The position numbers and the translations under genes are program-made. Below, piece by piece: positions 23,225 to 37,500 of a stretch of DNA of 64,000 bases (position 1 is its first letter; every line of letters starts with the position of its first letter). The notes under the pieces were generated by a model that saw nothing but the letters and a program-made list of their open reading frames with translations, was not told the origin of the DNA and did not search any database. Source of the DNA: Ptiloglossa arizonensis (lineage: Eukaryota > Arthropoda > Insecta > Hymenoptera > Colletidae); assembly GCF_051014685.1 (NCBI RefSeq), contig NW_027479418.1, positions 1-64,000 on the forward strand, read 5' to 3'.

Positions 23225-26200
23225 GAGCATTAGAACTGCGAAAATTTTGAGTTTCTCAAGCGTTTCTTACCTCCAAACTGCCATATCTCGCGAACGGATT
23301 GACCAATCCGCAAAATTTCTGTTGCATCTGAAAGTAGAAACTCGCCCGATTACAACGGTATATGTAGTTTTCCCCTAGGCCGTTCTAGTTATTCGTTTCG
23401 AGCATCAGAACTGCGCAAATTTTGAGTTTCTCAAGCGTTTCGTACCTCCAAACTGCCATATCTCGCGAACGGATTGACCGATCCGCAAAATTTCTGTTGC
23501 ATCTGAAAGTAGAAAATCGCCCGATTACAACGGTATGCGCACTTTTCCCCTAGGCCGTTCTAGTTATTCGTTTCGAGCATCAGAACTGCGAAAATTTTGA
23601 GTTTCTCAAGCGTTTCTTACCTCCAAAATGCCATATCTCGCAAACGGATTGACTAATCCGCAAAATTTCTGTTGCATCTGAAAGTAGAAACTCGTCCGAT
23701 TACAACGGTATGCGCACTTTTCCCCTAGACCGTTCTAGTTATTCGTTTCGAGAATCAGAACTGCGCAAATTTTGAGTGTCTCAAGCGTTTCTTACCTCCA
23801 AACTGCCATATCTCGCGAACGGGTTGACTAATCCGCAAAATTTCTGTTGCATCTGAAAGTAGAAACTCGCCCGATTACAACGGTATGCGTACTTTTCCCC
23901 TAGGCCGTTCTAGTTATTCGTTTCGAGCATCAGAACTGCGCAAATTTTGACTTTCTCAAGCGTTTCTTACCTCCAAACTGCCATATCTCGCGAACGCATT
24001 GACCAATCCGCAAAATTTCTGTTGCATCTGAAAGTAGAAACTCGCCCGATTACAACGGTATGCGTACTTTTCCCCTAGGCCGTTCTAGTTATTCGTTTCG
24101 AGCATCAGAACTGCGAAAATTTAGACTTTCTCAAGCGTTTCTTACCTCCAAACTGCCATATCTCGCGAACGGATTGACCAATCCGCAAAATTTCTGTTGC
24201 ATCTGAAAGTAGAAACTCGCCCGATTACAACGGTAGGTGTAGTTTTCCCCTAGGCCGTTCTAGTTATTCGTTTACAACATCAGAACTGCGAAAATTTTGA
24301 GTTTCTCAAGCGTTTCTTACCTCTAAACTGCCATATCTCGCGAACGGATTGACCAATCCGCAAAATTTCTGTTGCATCTGAAAGTAGATACTCGCCCGAT
24401 TACAACGGTAGGTGTAGTTTTCCCCTAGGCCGTTCTAGTTATTCGTTTAGAGCATCAGAACTGCGAAAATTTTGAGTTTCTCAAGCGTTTCTTACGTCCA
24501 AACTGCCATATCTCGCGAACGGATTGATCAGTCCGCAAAATTTCTGTTGCATCTGAAAGTAGAAACTCGCCCGATTACAACGGTATGCGCACTTTTCCCC
24601 TAGGCCGTTCTAGTTATTCGTTTCGAGCATCAGAACTGCGAAAATTTTGAGTTTCTCAAGCGTTTCTTACCTCCAAAATGCCATATCTCGCGAACGGATT
24701 GATCAGTCCGCAAAATTTCTGTTGCATCTGAAAGTAGAAACTCGCCCGATTACAACGGTATGCGCACTTTTCCCCTAGGCCGTCCTAGTTATTCGTGTCG
24801 AGCATCAGAACTGCGAAAATTTTGAGTTTCTCAAGCGTTTCTTACCTCCAAACTGCCATATCTCGCGAACGGATTGACCAATCCGCAAAATTTCTGTGGC
24901 ATCTGAAAGTAGAAACTCGCCCGATTACAACGGTATGTGTAGTTTTCCCCTAGGCCGTTCCAGTTATTCGTTTCGAGCATCAGAACTGCGAAAATTTTGA
25001 GTTTCTCGAGCGTTTCTTACATCCAAACTGCCATATCTCGCGAACGGATTGACCGATCCGCAAAATTTCTGTTGCATCTGAAAGTAGAAACTCGCCCGAT
25101 TACAACGGTATGCGTACTTTTCCCCTAGGCCGTTCTAGTTATTCGCTTCGAGCATCAGAACTGCGAAAATTTTGACTTTCTCAAGCGTTTCTTACCTCCA
25201 AACTGCCATATCTCGCGAACGGATTGACCGATCCGCAAAATTTCTGTTGCATCTGAAAGTAGAAACTCGCCCGATTACAACGGTATGCGTACTTTTCCCC
25301 TAGGCCGTTCTAGTTATTCGCTTCGAGCATCAGAACTGCGAAAATTTTGACTTTCTCAAGCGTTTCTTACCTCCAAACTGCCATATCTCGCGAACGGATT
25401 GACCGATCCGCAAAATTTCTGTTGCATCTGAAAGTAGAAACCCGCCCGATTACAACGGTGTGCGTACTTTTCCCCTAGGCCGTTCTAGTTGTTCGTTTCG
25501 AGCATCAGAACGGCGAAAATGTCGAGTTTCTCAAGCGTTTCTTACCTCCAAACTGCCATATCTCGCGAACGGATTGACTAATCCGCAAAATTTCTGTTGC
25601 ATCTGAAAGTAGAAACTCGCCCGATTGCAGCGGTATGCGTACTTTTCCCCTAGGCCGTTCTAGTTATTCGTTTCGAGCATCAGAACTGCGAAAATTTTGA
25701 CTTTCTCAAGCGTTTCTTACATCCAAACTGACATATCTCGCGAACGGATTGACCAATCCGCAAAATTTCTGTTGCATCTGAAAGTAGAAACTCGCCCGAT
25801 TACAACGGTAGTTGTAGTTTTCCCCTAGGCCGTTCTAGTTATTCGTTTAGAGCATTAGAACTGCGAAAATTTTGAGTTTCTCAAGCGTTTCTTACCTCCA
25901 AACTGCCATATCTCGCGAACGGATTGACCAATCCGCAAAATTTCTGTTGCATCTGAAAGTAGAAACTCGCCCGATTACAACGGTATATGTAGTTTTCCCC
26001 TAGGCCGTTCTAGTTATTCGTTTCGAGCATCAGAACTGCGCAAATTTTGAGTTTCTCAAGCGTTTCGTACCTCCAAACTGCCATATCTCGCGAACGGATT
26101 GACCGATCCGCAAAATTTCTGTTGCATCTGAAAGTAGAAAATCGCCCGATTACAACGGTATGCGCACTTTTCCCCTAGGCCGTTCTAGTTATTCGTTTCG

Positions 26201-28201
26201 AGCATCAGAACTGCGAAAATTTTGAGTTTCTCAAGCGTTTCTTACCTCCAAAATGCCATATCTCGCAAACGGATTGACTAATCCGCAAAATTTCTGTTGC
26301 ATCTGAAAGTAGAAACTCGTCCGATTACAACGGTATGCGCACTTTTCCCCTAGACCGTTCTAGTTATTCGTTTCGAGAATCAGAACGGCGAAAATGTCGA
26401 GTTTCTCAAGCGTTTCTTACCTCCAAACTGCCATATCTCGCGAACGGATTGACTAATCCGCAAAATTTCTGTTGCATCTGAAAGTAGAAACTCGCCCGAT
26501 TGCAGCGGTATGCGTACTTTTCCCCTAGGCCGTTCTAGTTATTCGTTTCGAGCATCAGAACTGCGAAAATTTTGACTTTCTCAAGCGTTTCTTACATCCA
26601 AACTGACATATCTCGCGAACGGATTGACCAATCCGCAAAATTTCTGTTGCATCTGAAAGTAGAAACTCGCCCGATTACAACGGTAGTTGTAGTTTTCCCC
26701 TAGGCCGTTCTAGTTATTCGTTTAGAGCATTAGAACTGCGAAAATTTTGAGTTTCTCAAGCGTTTCTTACCTCCAAACTGCCATATCTCGCGAACGGATT
26801 GACCAATCCGCAAAATTTCTGTTGCATCTGAAAGTAGAAACTCGCCCGATTACAACGGTATATGTAGTTTTCCCCTAGGCCGTTCTAGTTATTCGTTTCG
26901 AGCATCAGAACTGCGCAAATTTTGAGTTTCTCAAGCGTTTCGTACCTCCAAACTGCCATATCTCGCGAACGGATTGACCGATCCGCAAAATTTCTGTTGC
27001 ATCTGAAAGTAGAAAATCGCCCGATTACAACGGTATGCGCACTTTTCCCCTAGGCCGTTCTAGTTATTCGTTTCGAGCATCAGAACTGCGAAAATTTTGA
27101 GTTTCTCAAGCGTTTCTTACCTCCAAAATGCCATATCTCGCAAACGGATTGACTAATCCGCAAAATTTCTGTTGCATCTGAAAGTAGAAACTCGTCCGAT
27201 TACAACGGTATGCGCACTTTTCCCCTAGACCGTTCTAGTTATTCGTTTCGAGAATCAGAACTGCGCAAATTTTGAGTGTCTCAAGCGTTTCTTACCTCCA
27301 AACTGCCATATCTCGCGAACGGGTTGACTAATCCGCAAAATTTCTGTTGCATCTGAAAGTAGAAACTCGCCCGATTACAACGGTATGCGTACTTTTCCCC
27401 TAGGCCGTTCTAGTTATTCGTTTCGAGCATCAGAACTGCGCAAATTTTGACTTTCTCAAGCGTTTCTTACCTCCAAACTGCCATATCTCGCGAACGCATT
27501 GACCAATCCGCAAAATTTCTGTTGCATCTGAAAGTAGAAACTCGCCCGATTACAACGGTATGCGTACTTTTCCCCTAGGCCGTTCTAGTTATTCGTTTCG
27601 AGCATCAGAACTGCGAAAATTTAGACTTTCTCAAGCGTTTCTTACCTCCAAACTGCCATATCTCGCGAACGGATTGACCAATCCGCAAAATTTCTGTTGC
27701 ATCTGAAAGTAGAAACTCGCCCGATTACAACGGTAGGTGTAGTTTTCCCCTAGGCCGTTCTAGTTATTCGTTTACAACATCAGAACTGCGAAAATTTTGA
27801 GTTTCTCAAGCGTTTCTTACCTCTAAACTGCCATATCTCGCGAACGGATTGACCAATCCGCAAAATTTCTGTTGCATCTGAAAGTAGATACTCGCCCGAT
27901 TACAACGGTAGGTGTAGTTTTCCCCTAGGCCGTTCTAGTTATTCGTTTAGAGCATCAGAACTGCGAAAATTTTGAGTTTCTCAAGCGTTTCTTACGTCCA
28001 AACTGCCATATCTCGCGAACGGATTGATCAGTCCGCAAAATTTCTGTTGCATCTGAAAGTAGAAACTCGCCCGATTACAACGGTATGCGCACTTTTCCCC
28101 TAGGCCGTTCTAGTTATTCGTTTCGAGCATCAGAACTGCGAAAATTTTGAGTTTCTCAAGCGTTTCTTACCTCCAAAATGCCATATCTCGCGAACGGATT
28201 G
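22077..28201. repeat. 15-monomer duplication (22077-24701), second copy 24702-28201 enlarged to 20 monomers
   Basis: From 24702 the array repeats the order seen from 22077 at a spacing of 2625 bp. After 26386 the spacing becomes 3500 bp because of an inserted 5-mer. The junction is the hybrid monomer around 24683-24857: 'ctccaaaatg', elsewhere followed by gactaat, is here followed by gatcagtcc. Matching markers are cggcgaaaatgtcgag (22886, 25511, 26386), gggttgacta (23821, 27321) and agtagata (24381, 27881). Confidence 0.9.
25511..27260. repeat. Exact 5-monomer tandem duplication (875 bp): 25511-26385 and 26386-27260
   Basis: I saw no difference between the two 875-bp copies. The junction is diagnostic: near 26376-26386 a monomer that begins as the 'tagaccg...gagaatcagaa' type continues as 'cggcgaaaatgtcgag', a combination seen nowhere else. 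After copy 2 (27261) the normal continuation 'ctgcgcaaat' follows. The exchange point lies in the shared 'atcagaa' at about 26378-26386. This is among the youngest events in the window. Confidence 0.95.
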
Positions 28202-30378
28202 ACTAATCCGCAAAATTTCTGTTGCATCTGAAAGTAGAAACTCGTCCGATTACAACGGTATGCGCACTTTTCCGCTAGACCGTTCTAGTTATTCGTTTCG
28301 AGAATCAGAACTGCGCAAATTTTGAGTTTTTCAAGCGTTTCTTACCTCCAAACTGCCATATCTCGCGAACGGATTGACCGATCCGCAAAATTTCTGTTGC
28401 TTCTGAAAGTAGAAACTCGCCCGATTACAACGGTATGCGCACTTTTCCCCTAGGCCGTTCTAATTATTCGTTTCGAGCATCAGAACTGCGAAAATTTTGA
28501 GTTTCTCAAGCGTTTCTTACCTCCAAACTGCCATATCTCGCGAACGGATTGACTAATCCGCAAAATTTCTGTTGCATCTGAAAGTAGAAACTCGTCCGAT
28601 TACAACGGTATGCGCACTTTTCCCCTAGACCGTTCTAGTTATTCGTTTCGAGAATCAGAACTGCGCAAATTTTGAGTGTCTCAAGCGTTTCTTACCTCCA
28701 AACTGCCATATCTCGCGAACGGATTGACTAATCCGCAAAATTTCTGTTGCATCTGAAAGTAGAAACTCGCCCGATTACAACGGTATGCGTACTTTTCCCC
28801 TAGGCCGTTCTAGTTATTCGTTTCGAGCATCAGAACTGCGAAAATTTTGACTTTCTCAAGCGTTTCTTACCTCCAAACTGCCATATCTCGCGAACGCATT
28901 GACCAATCCGCAAAATTTCTGTTGCATCTGAAAGTAGAAACTCGCCCGATTACAACGGTAGGTGTAGTTTTCCCCTAGGCCGTTCTAGTTATTCGTTTAG
29001 AGCATCAGAACTGCGAAAATTTTGAGTTTCTCAAGCGTTTCTTACGTCCAAACTGCCATATCTCGCGAACGGATTGATCAGTCCGCAAAATTTCTGTTGC
29101 ATCTGAAAGTAGAAACTCGCCCGATTACAACGGTATGCGCACTTTTCCCCTAGGCCGTTCTAGTTATTCGTGTCGAGCATCAGAACTGCGAAAATTTTGA
29201 GTTTCTCAAGCGTTTCTTACCTCCAAACTGCCATATCTCGCGAACGGATTGACCAATCCGCAAAATTTCTGTTGCATCTGAAAGTAGAAACTCGCCCGAT
29301 TACAACGGTATGTGTAGTTTTCCCCTAGGCCGTTCCAGTTATTCGTTTCGAGCATCAGAACTGCGAAAATTTTGAGTTTCTCAAGCGTTTCTTACATCCA
29401 AACTGCCATATCTCGCGAACGGATTGACCGATCCGCAAAATTTCTGTTGCATCTGAAAGTAGAAACTCGCCCGATTACAACGGTATGCGTACTTTTCCCC
29501 TAGGCCGTTCTAGTTATTCGTTTCGAGCATCAGAACTGCGAAAATTTAGACTTTCTCAAGCGTTTCTTACCTCCAAACTGCCATATCTCGCGAACGGATT
29601 GACCAATCCGCAAAATTTCTGTTGCATCTGAAAGTAGAAACTCGCCCGATTACAACGGTATGCGCACTTTTCCCCTAGGCCGTTCTAGTTATTCGTGTCG
29701 AGCATCAGAACTGCGAAAATTTTGAGTTTCTCAAGCGTTTCTTACCTCCAAACTGCCATATCTCGCGAACGGATTGACCAATCCGCAAAATTTCTGTTGC
29801 ATCTGAAAGTAGAAACTCGCCCGATTACAACGGTACGTGTAGTTTTCCCCTAGGCCGTTCCAGTTATTCGTTTCGAGCATCAGAACTGCGAAAATTTTGA
29901 GTTTCTCAAGCGTTTCTTACATCCAAACTGCCATATCTCGCGAACGGATTGACCGATCCGCAAAATTTCTGTTGCATCTGAAAGTAGAAACTCGCCCGAT
30001 TACAACGGTATGCGTACTTTTCCCCTAGGCCCTTCTAGTTATTCGTTTCGAGAATCAGAACTGCGCAAATTTTGAGTTTTTCAAGCGTTTCTTACCTCCA
30101 AACTGCCATATCTCGCGAACGGATTGACCAATCCGCAAAATTTCTGTTGCTTCTGAAAGTAGAAACTCGCCCGATTACAACGGTATGCGCACTTTTCTCC
30201 TAGGCCGTTCTAATTATTCGTTTCGAGCATCAGAACTGCGAAAATTTTGAGTTTCTCAAGCGTTTCTTACCTCCAAACTGCCATATCTCGCGAACGGATT
30301 GACTAATCCGCAAAATTTCTGCTGCATCTGAAAGTAGAAACTCGTCCGATTACAACGGTATGCGCACTTTTCCCCTAG

Positions 30379-33353
30379 ACCGTTCTAGTTATTCGTTTCG
30401 AGAATCAGAACTGCGCAAATTTTGAGTGTCTCAAGCGTTTCTTACCTCCAAACTGCCATATCTCGCGAACGGATTGACGAATCCGCAAAATTTCTGTTGC
30501 ATCTGAAAGTAGAAAGTCGCCCGAATACAACGGTATGCGTTCTTTTCCCCTAGGCCGTTCTAGTTATTCGTTTCGAGCATCAGAACTGCGAAAATTTTGA
30601 CTTTCTCAAGCGTTTCTTACCTCCAAACTGCCATATCTCGCGAACGGATTGACCAATCCGCAAAATTTCTGTTGCATCTGAAAGTAGAAACTCGCCCGAT
30701 TACATCGGTAGGTGTAGTTTTCCCCTAGGCCGTTCTAGTTATTCGTTTAGAGCATCAGAACTGCGAAAATTTTGAGTTTCTCAAGCGTTTCTTACGTCCA
30801 AACTGCCATATCTCGCGAACGGATTGATCAGTCCGCAAAATTTCTGTTGCATCTGAAAGTAGAAACTCGCCCGATTACAGCGGTATGCGCACTTTTCCCC
30901 TAGGCCGTTCTAGTTATTCGTGTCGAGCATCAGAACTAGGAAAATTTTGAGTTTCTCAAGCGTTTCTTACCTCCAAACTGCCATATCTCGCGAACGGATT
31001 GACCAATCCGCAAAATTTCTGTGGCATCTGAAAGTAGAAACTCGCCCGATTACAACGGTATGTGTAGTTTTCCCCTAGGCCGTTCCAGTTATTCGTTTCG
31101 AGCATCAGAACTGCGAAAATTTTGAGTTTCTCAAGCGTTTCTTACATCCAAACTGCCATATCTCGCGAACGGATTGACCGATCCGCAAAATTTCTGTTGC
31201 ATCTGAAAGTAGAAACTCGCCCGATTACAACGGTATGCGTACTTTTCCCCTAGGCCGTTCTAGTTATTCGCTTCGAGCATCAGAACTGCGAAAATTTTGA
31301 CTTTCTCAAGCATTTCTTACCTCCAAACTGCCATATCTCGCGAACGGATTGACCGATCCGCAAAATTTCTGTTGCATCTGAAAGTAGAAACCCGCCCGAT
31401 TACAACGATGTGCGTACTTTTCCCCTAGGCCGTTCTAGTTGTTCGTTTCGAGCATCAGAACGGCGAAAATGTCGAGTTTCTCAAGCGTTTCTTACCTCCA
31501 AACTGCCATATCTCGCGAACGGATTGACTAATCCGCAAAATTTCTGTTGCATCTGAAAGTAGAAACTCGCCCGATTGCAGCGGTATGCGTACTTTTCCCC
31601 TAGGCCGTTCTAGTTATTCGTTTCGAGCATCAGAACTGCGAAAATTTTGACTTTCTCAAGCGTTTCTTACATCCAAACTGACATATCTCGCGAACGGATT
31701 GACCAATCCGCAAAATTTCTGTTGCATCTGAAAGTAGAAACTCGCCCGATTACAACGGTAGTTGTAGTTTTCCCCTAGGCCGTTCTAGTTATTCGTTTAG
31801 AGCATCAGAACTGCGAAAATTTTGAGTTTCTCAAGCGTTTCTTACCTCCAAACTGCCATATCTCGCGAACGGATTGACCAATCCGCAAAATTTCTGTTGC
31901 ATCTGAAAGTAGAAACTCGCCCGATTACAACGGTATGTGTAGTTTTCCCCTAGGCCGTTCTAGTTATTCGTTTCGAGCATCAGAGCTGCGCAAATTTTGA
32001 GTTTCTCAAGCGTTTCGTACCTCCAAACTGCCATATCTCGCGAACGGATTGACCGATCCGCAAAATTTCTGTTGCATCTGAAAGTAGAAACTCGCCCGAT
32101 TACAACGGTATGCGCACTTTTCCCCTAGGCCGTTCTAGTTATTCGTTTCGAGCATCAGAACTGCGAAAGTTTTGAGTTTCTCAAGCGTTTCTTACCTCCA
32201 AAATGCCATATCTCGCGAACGGATTGACTAATCCGCAAAATTTCTGTTGCATCTGAAAGTAGAAACTCGTCCGATTACAACGGTATGCGCACTTTTCCGC
32301 TAGACCGTTCTAGTTATTCGTTTCGAGAATCAGAACTGCGCAAATTTTGAGTTTTTCAAGCGTTTCTTACCTCCAAACTGCCATATCTCGCGAACGGATT
32401 GACCAATGCGCAAAATTTCTGTTGCTTCTGAAAGTAGAAACTCGCCCGATTACAACGGTATGCGCACTTTTCCCCTAGGCCGTTCTAATTATTCGTTTCG
32501 AGCATCAGAACTGCGAAAATTTTGAGTTTCTCAAGCGTTTCTTACCTCCAAACTGCCATATCTCGCGAACGGATTGACCGATCCGCAAAATTTCTGTTGC
32601 ATCTGAAAGTAGAAACTCGCCCGATTACAACGGTATGCGCACTTTTCCCCTAGGCCGTTCTAGTTATTCGTTTCGAGCATCAGAACTGCGAAAGTTTTGA
32701 GTTTCTCAAGCGTTTCTTACCTCCAAAATGCCATATCTCGCGAACGGATTGACTAATCCGCAAAATTTCTGTTGCATCTGAAAGTAGAAACTCGTCCGAT
32801 TACAACGGTATGCGCACTTTTCCGCTAGACCGTTCTAGTTATTCGTTTCGAGAATCAGAACTGCGCAAATTTTGAGTTTTTCAAGCGTTTCTTACCTCCA
32901 AACTGCCATATCTCGCGAACGGATTGACCAATGCGCAAAATTTCTGTTGCTTCTGAAAGTAGAAACTCGCCCGATTACAACGGTATGCGCACTTTTCCCC
33001 TAGGCCGTTCTAATTATTCGTTTCGAGCATCAGAACTGCGAAAATTTTGAGTTTCTCAAGCGTTTCTTACCTCCAAACTGCCATATCTCGCGAACGGATT
33101 GACTAATCCGCAAAATTTCTGTTGCATCTGAAAGTAGAAACTCGTCCGATTACAACGGTATGCGCACTTTTCCCCTAGACCGTTCTAGTTATTCGTTTCG
33201 AGAATCAGAACTGCGCAAATTTTGAGTGTCTCAAGCGTTTCTTACCTCCAAACTGCCATATCTCGCGAACGGATTGACTAATCCGCAAAATTTCTGTTGC
33301 ATCTGAAAGTAGAAACTCGCCCGATTACAACGGTATGCGTACTTTTCCCCTAG
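30379..33353. repeat. Spacer of older 9-mer-family monomers, with a 3-mer duplication at about 32019-33103
   Basis: Monomers from 31576 (tgcagcgg, gacatatc, ggtagttgtag, cagagctgcgc, cgtttcgtacc) follow the order seen from 9351, 22225 bp (127 monomers) away. Within them 32019-32578 matches 32544-33103 at 525 bp, marked by the private 'ctgcgaaagtttt' at 32166 and 32691. Other private variants are 'cccgaatac' near 30521, 'cagaactagg' near 30931 and 'caacgatgtg' near 31405. Confidence 0.87.
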
Positions 33354-34550
33354 GCCGTTCTAGTTATTCGTTTACAACATCAGAACTGCGAAAATTTTGA
33401 GTTTCTCAAGCGTTTCTTACCTCTAAACTGCCATATCTCGCGAACGGATTGACCAATCCGCAAAATTTCTGTTGCATCTGAAAGTAGAAACTCGCCCGAT
33501 TACATCGGTAGGTGTAGTTTTCCCCTAGGCCGTTCTAGTTATTCGTTTAGAGCTTCAGAACTGCGAAAATTTTGAGTTTCTCAAGCGTTTCTTACGTCCA
33601 AACTGCCATATCTCGCGAACGGATTGATCAGTCCGCAAAATTTCTGTTGCATCTGAAAGTAGAAACTCGCCCGATTACAACGGTATGCGCACTTTTCCCC
33701 TAGGCCGTCCTAGTTATTCGTGTCGAGCATCAGAACTGCGAAAATTTTGAGTTTCTCAAGCGTTTCTTACCTCCAAACTGCCATATCTCGCGAACGGATT
33801 GACCAATCCGCAAAATTTCTGTGGCATCTGAAAGTAGAAACTCGCCCGATTACAACGGTATGTGTAGTTTTCCCCTAGGCCGTTCCAGTTATTCGTTTCG
33901 AGCATCAGAACTGCGAAAATTTTGAGTTTCTCGAGCGTTTCTTACATCCAAACTGCCATATCTCGCGAACGGATTGACCGATCCGCAAAATTTCTGTTGC
34001 ATCTGAAAGTAGAAACTCGCCCGATTACAACGGTATGCGTACTTTTCCCCTAGGCCGTTCTAGTTATTCGCTTCGAGCATCAGAACTGCGAAAATTTTGA
34101 CTTTCTCAAGCGTTTCTTACCTCCAAACTGCCATATCTCGCGAACGGATTGACCGATCCGCAAAATTTCTGTTGCATCTGAAAGTAGAAACTCGCCCGAT
34201 TACAACGGTATGCGTACTTTTCCCCTAGGCCGTTCTAGTTATTCGCTTCGAGCATCAGAACTGCGAAAATTTTGACTTTCTCAAGCGTTTCTTACCTCCA
34301 AACTGCCATATCTCGCGAACGGATTGACCGATCCGCAAAATTTCTGTTGCATCTGAAAGTAGAAACCCGCCCGATTACAACGGTGTGCGTACTTTTCCCC
34401 TAGGCCGTTCTAGTTGTTCGTTTCGAGCATCAGAACGGCGAAAATGTCGAGTTTCTCAAGCGTTTCTTACCTCCAAACTGCCATATCTCGCGAACGGATT
34501 GACTAATCCGCAAAATTTCTGTTGCATCTGAAAGTAGAAACTCGCCCGAT

Positions 34551-37500
34551 TGCAGCGGTATGCGTACTTTTCCCCTAGGCCGTTCTAGTTATTCGTTTCG
34601 AGCATCAGAACTGCGAAAATTTTGACTTTCTCAAGCGTTTCTTACATCCAAACTGACATATCTCGCGAACGGATTGACCAATCCGCAAAATTTCTGTTGC
34701 ATCTGAAAGTAGAAACTCGCCCGATTACAACGGTAGTTGTAGTTTTCCCCTAGGCCGTTCTAGTTATTCGTTTAGAGCATTAGAACTGCGAAAATTTTGA
34801 GTTTCTCAAGCGTTTCTTACCTCCAAACTGCCATATCTCGCGAACGGATTGACCAATCCGCAAAATTTCTGTTGCATCTGAAAGTAGAAACTCGCCCGAT
34901 TACAACGGTATATGTAGTTTTCCCCTAGGCCGTTCTAGTTATTCGTTTCGAGCATCAGAACTGCGCAAATTTTGAGTTTCTCAAGCGTTTCGTACCTCCA
35001 AACTGCCATATCTCGCGAACGGATTGACCGATCCGCAAAATTTCTGTTGCATCTGAAAGTAGAAAATCGCCCGATTACAACGGTATGCGCACTTTTCCCC
35101 TAGGCCGTTCTAGTTATTCGTTTCGAGCCTCAGAACTGCGAAAATTTTGAGTTTCTCAAGCGTTTCTTACCTCCAAAATGCCATATCTCGCAAACGGATT
35201 GACTAATCCGCAAAATTTCTGTTGCATCTGAAAGTAGAAACTCGTCCGATTACAACGGTATGCGCACTTTTCCCCTAGACCGTTCTAGTTATTCGTTTCG
35301 AGAATCAGAACTGCGCAAATTTTGAGTGTCTCAAGCGTTTCTTACCTCCAAACTGCCATATCTCGCGAACGGGTTGACTAATCCGCAAAATTTCTGTTGC
35401 ATCTGAAAGTAGAAACTCGCCCGATTACAACGGTATGCGTACTTTTCCCCTAGGCCGTTCTAGTTATTCGTTTCGAGCATCAGAACTGCGCAAATTTTGA
35501 CTTTCTCAAGCGTTTCTTACCTCCAAACTGCCATATCTCGCGAACGCATTGACCAATCCGCAAAATTTCTGTTGCATCTGAAAGTAGAAACTCGCCCGAT
35601 TACAACGGTATGCGTACTTTTCCCCTAGGCCGTTCTAGTTATTCGTTTCGAGCATCAGAACTGCGAAAATTTAGACTTTCTCAAGCGTTTCTTACCTCCA
35701 AACTGCCATATCTCGCGAACGGATTGACCAATCCGCAAAATTTCTGTTGCATCTGAAAGTAGAAACTCGCCCGATTACAACGGTAGGTGTAGTTTTCCCC
35801 TAGGCCGTTCTAGTTATTCGTTTACAACATCAGAACTGCGAAAATTTTGAGTTTCTCAAGCGTTTCTTACCTCTAAACTGCCATATCTCGCGAACGGATT
35901 GACCAATCCGCAAAATTTCTGTTGCATCTGAAAGTAGATACTCGCCCGATTACAACGGTAGGTGTAGTTTTCCCCTAGGCCGTTCTAGTTATTCGTTTAG
36001 AGCATCAGAACTGCGAAAATTTTGAGTTTCTCAAGCGTTTCTTACGTCCAAACTGCCATATCTCGCGAACGGATTGATCAGTCCGCAAAATTTCTGTTGC
36101 ATCTGAAAGTAGAAACTCGCCCGATTACAACGGTATGCGCACTTTTCCCCTAGGCCGTTCTAGTTATTCGTTTCGAGCATCAGAACTGCGAAAATTTTGA
36201 GTTTCTCAAGCGTTTCTTACCTCCAAAATGCCATATCTCGCGAACGGATTGACTAATCCGCAAAATTTCTGTTGCATCTGAAAGTAGAAACTCGTCCGAT
36301 TACAACGGTATGCGCACTTTTCCGCTAGACCGTTCTAGTTATTCGTTTCGAGAATCAGAACTGCGCAAATTTTGAGTTTTTCAAGCGTTTCTTACCTCCA
36401 AACTGCCATATCTCGCGAACGGATTGACCGATCCGCAAAATTTCTGTTGCTTCTGAAAGTAGAAACTCGCCCGATTACAACGGTATGCGCACTTTTCCCC
36501 TAGGCCGTTCTAATTATTCGTTTCGAGCATCAGAACTGCGAAAATTTTGAGTTTCTCAAGCGTTTCTTACCTCCAAACTGCCATATCTCGCGAACGGATT
36601 GACTAATCCGCAAAATTTCTGTTGCATCTGAAAGTAGAAACTCGTCCGATTACAACGGTATGCGCACTTTTCCCCTAGACCGTTCTAGTTATTCGTTTCG
36701 AGAATCAGAACTGCGCAAATTTTGAGTGTCTCAAGCGTTTCTTACCTCCAAACTGCCATATCTCGCGAACGGATTGACTAATCCGCAAAATTTCTGTTGC
36801 ATCTGAAAGTAGAAACTCGCCCGATTACAACGGTATGCGTACTTTTCCCCTAGGCCGTTCTAGTTATTCGTTTCGAGCATCAGAACTGCGAAAATTTTGA
36901 CTTTCTCAAGCGATTCTTACCTCCAAACTGCCATATCTCGCGAACGCATTGACCAATCCGCAAAATTTCTGTTGCATCTGAAAGTAGAAACTCGCCCGAT
37001 TACAACGGTAGGTGTAGTTTTCCCCTAGGCCGTTCTAGTTATTCGTTTAGAGCATCAGAACTGCGAAAATTTTGAGTTTCTCAAGCGTTTCTTACGTCCA
37101 AACTGCCATATCTCGCGAACGGATTGATCAGTCCGCAAAATTTCTGTTGCATCTGAAAGTAGAAACTCGCCCGATTACAACGGTATGCGCACTTTTCCCC
37201 TAGGCCGTTCTAGTTATTCGTGTCGAGCATCAGAACTGCGAAAATTTTGAGTTTCTCAAGCGTTTCTTACCTCCAAACTGCCATATCTCGCGAACGGATT
37301 GACCAATCCGCAAAATTTCTGTTGCATCTGAAAGTAGAAACTCGCCCGATTACAACGGTATGTGTAGTTTTCCCCTAGGCCGTTCCAGTTATTCGTTTCG
37401 AGCATCAGAACTGCGAAAATTTTGAGTTTCTCAAGCGTTTCTTACATCCAAACTGCCATATCTCGCGAACGGATTGACCGATCCGCAAAATTTCTGTTGC

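Larger units (their letters stand above)
21804..30378. repeat. Proximal copy of a duplicated 29-monomer segment (partner 33354-42278)
   Basis: 21804-24701 matches 33354-36251 at a spacing of 11550 bp (66 monomers); 28202-30000 matches 36252-38050 at 8050 bp; 29950-30378 matches 41850-42278 at 11900 bp. The change from 11550 to 8050 equals the 3500-bp insertion 24702-28201 in this copy. Removing it leaves 5075 bp, which is 29 x 175. Private differences are few, for example gcatctaaaag (22278), catatgtcg (22411) and gagcctcag in the partner (35127). Confidence 0.88.
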
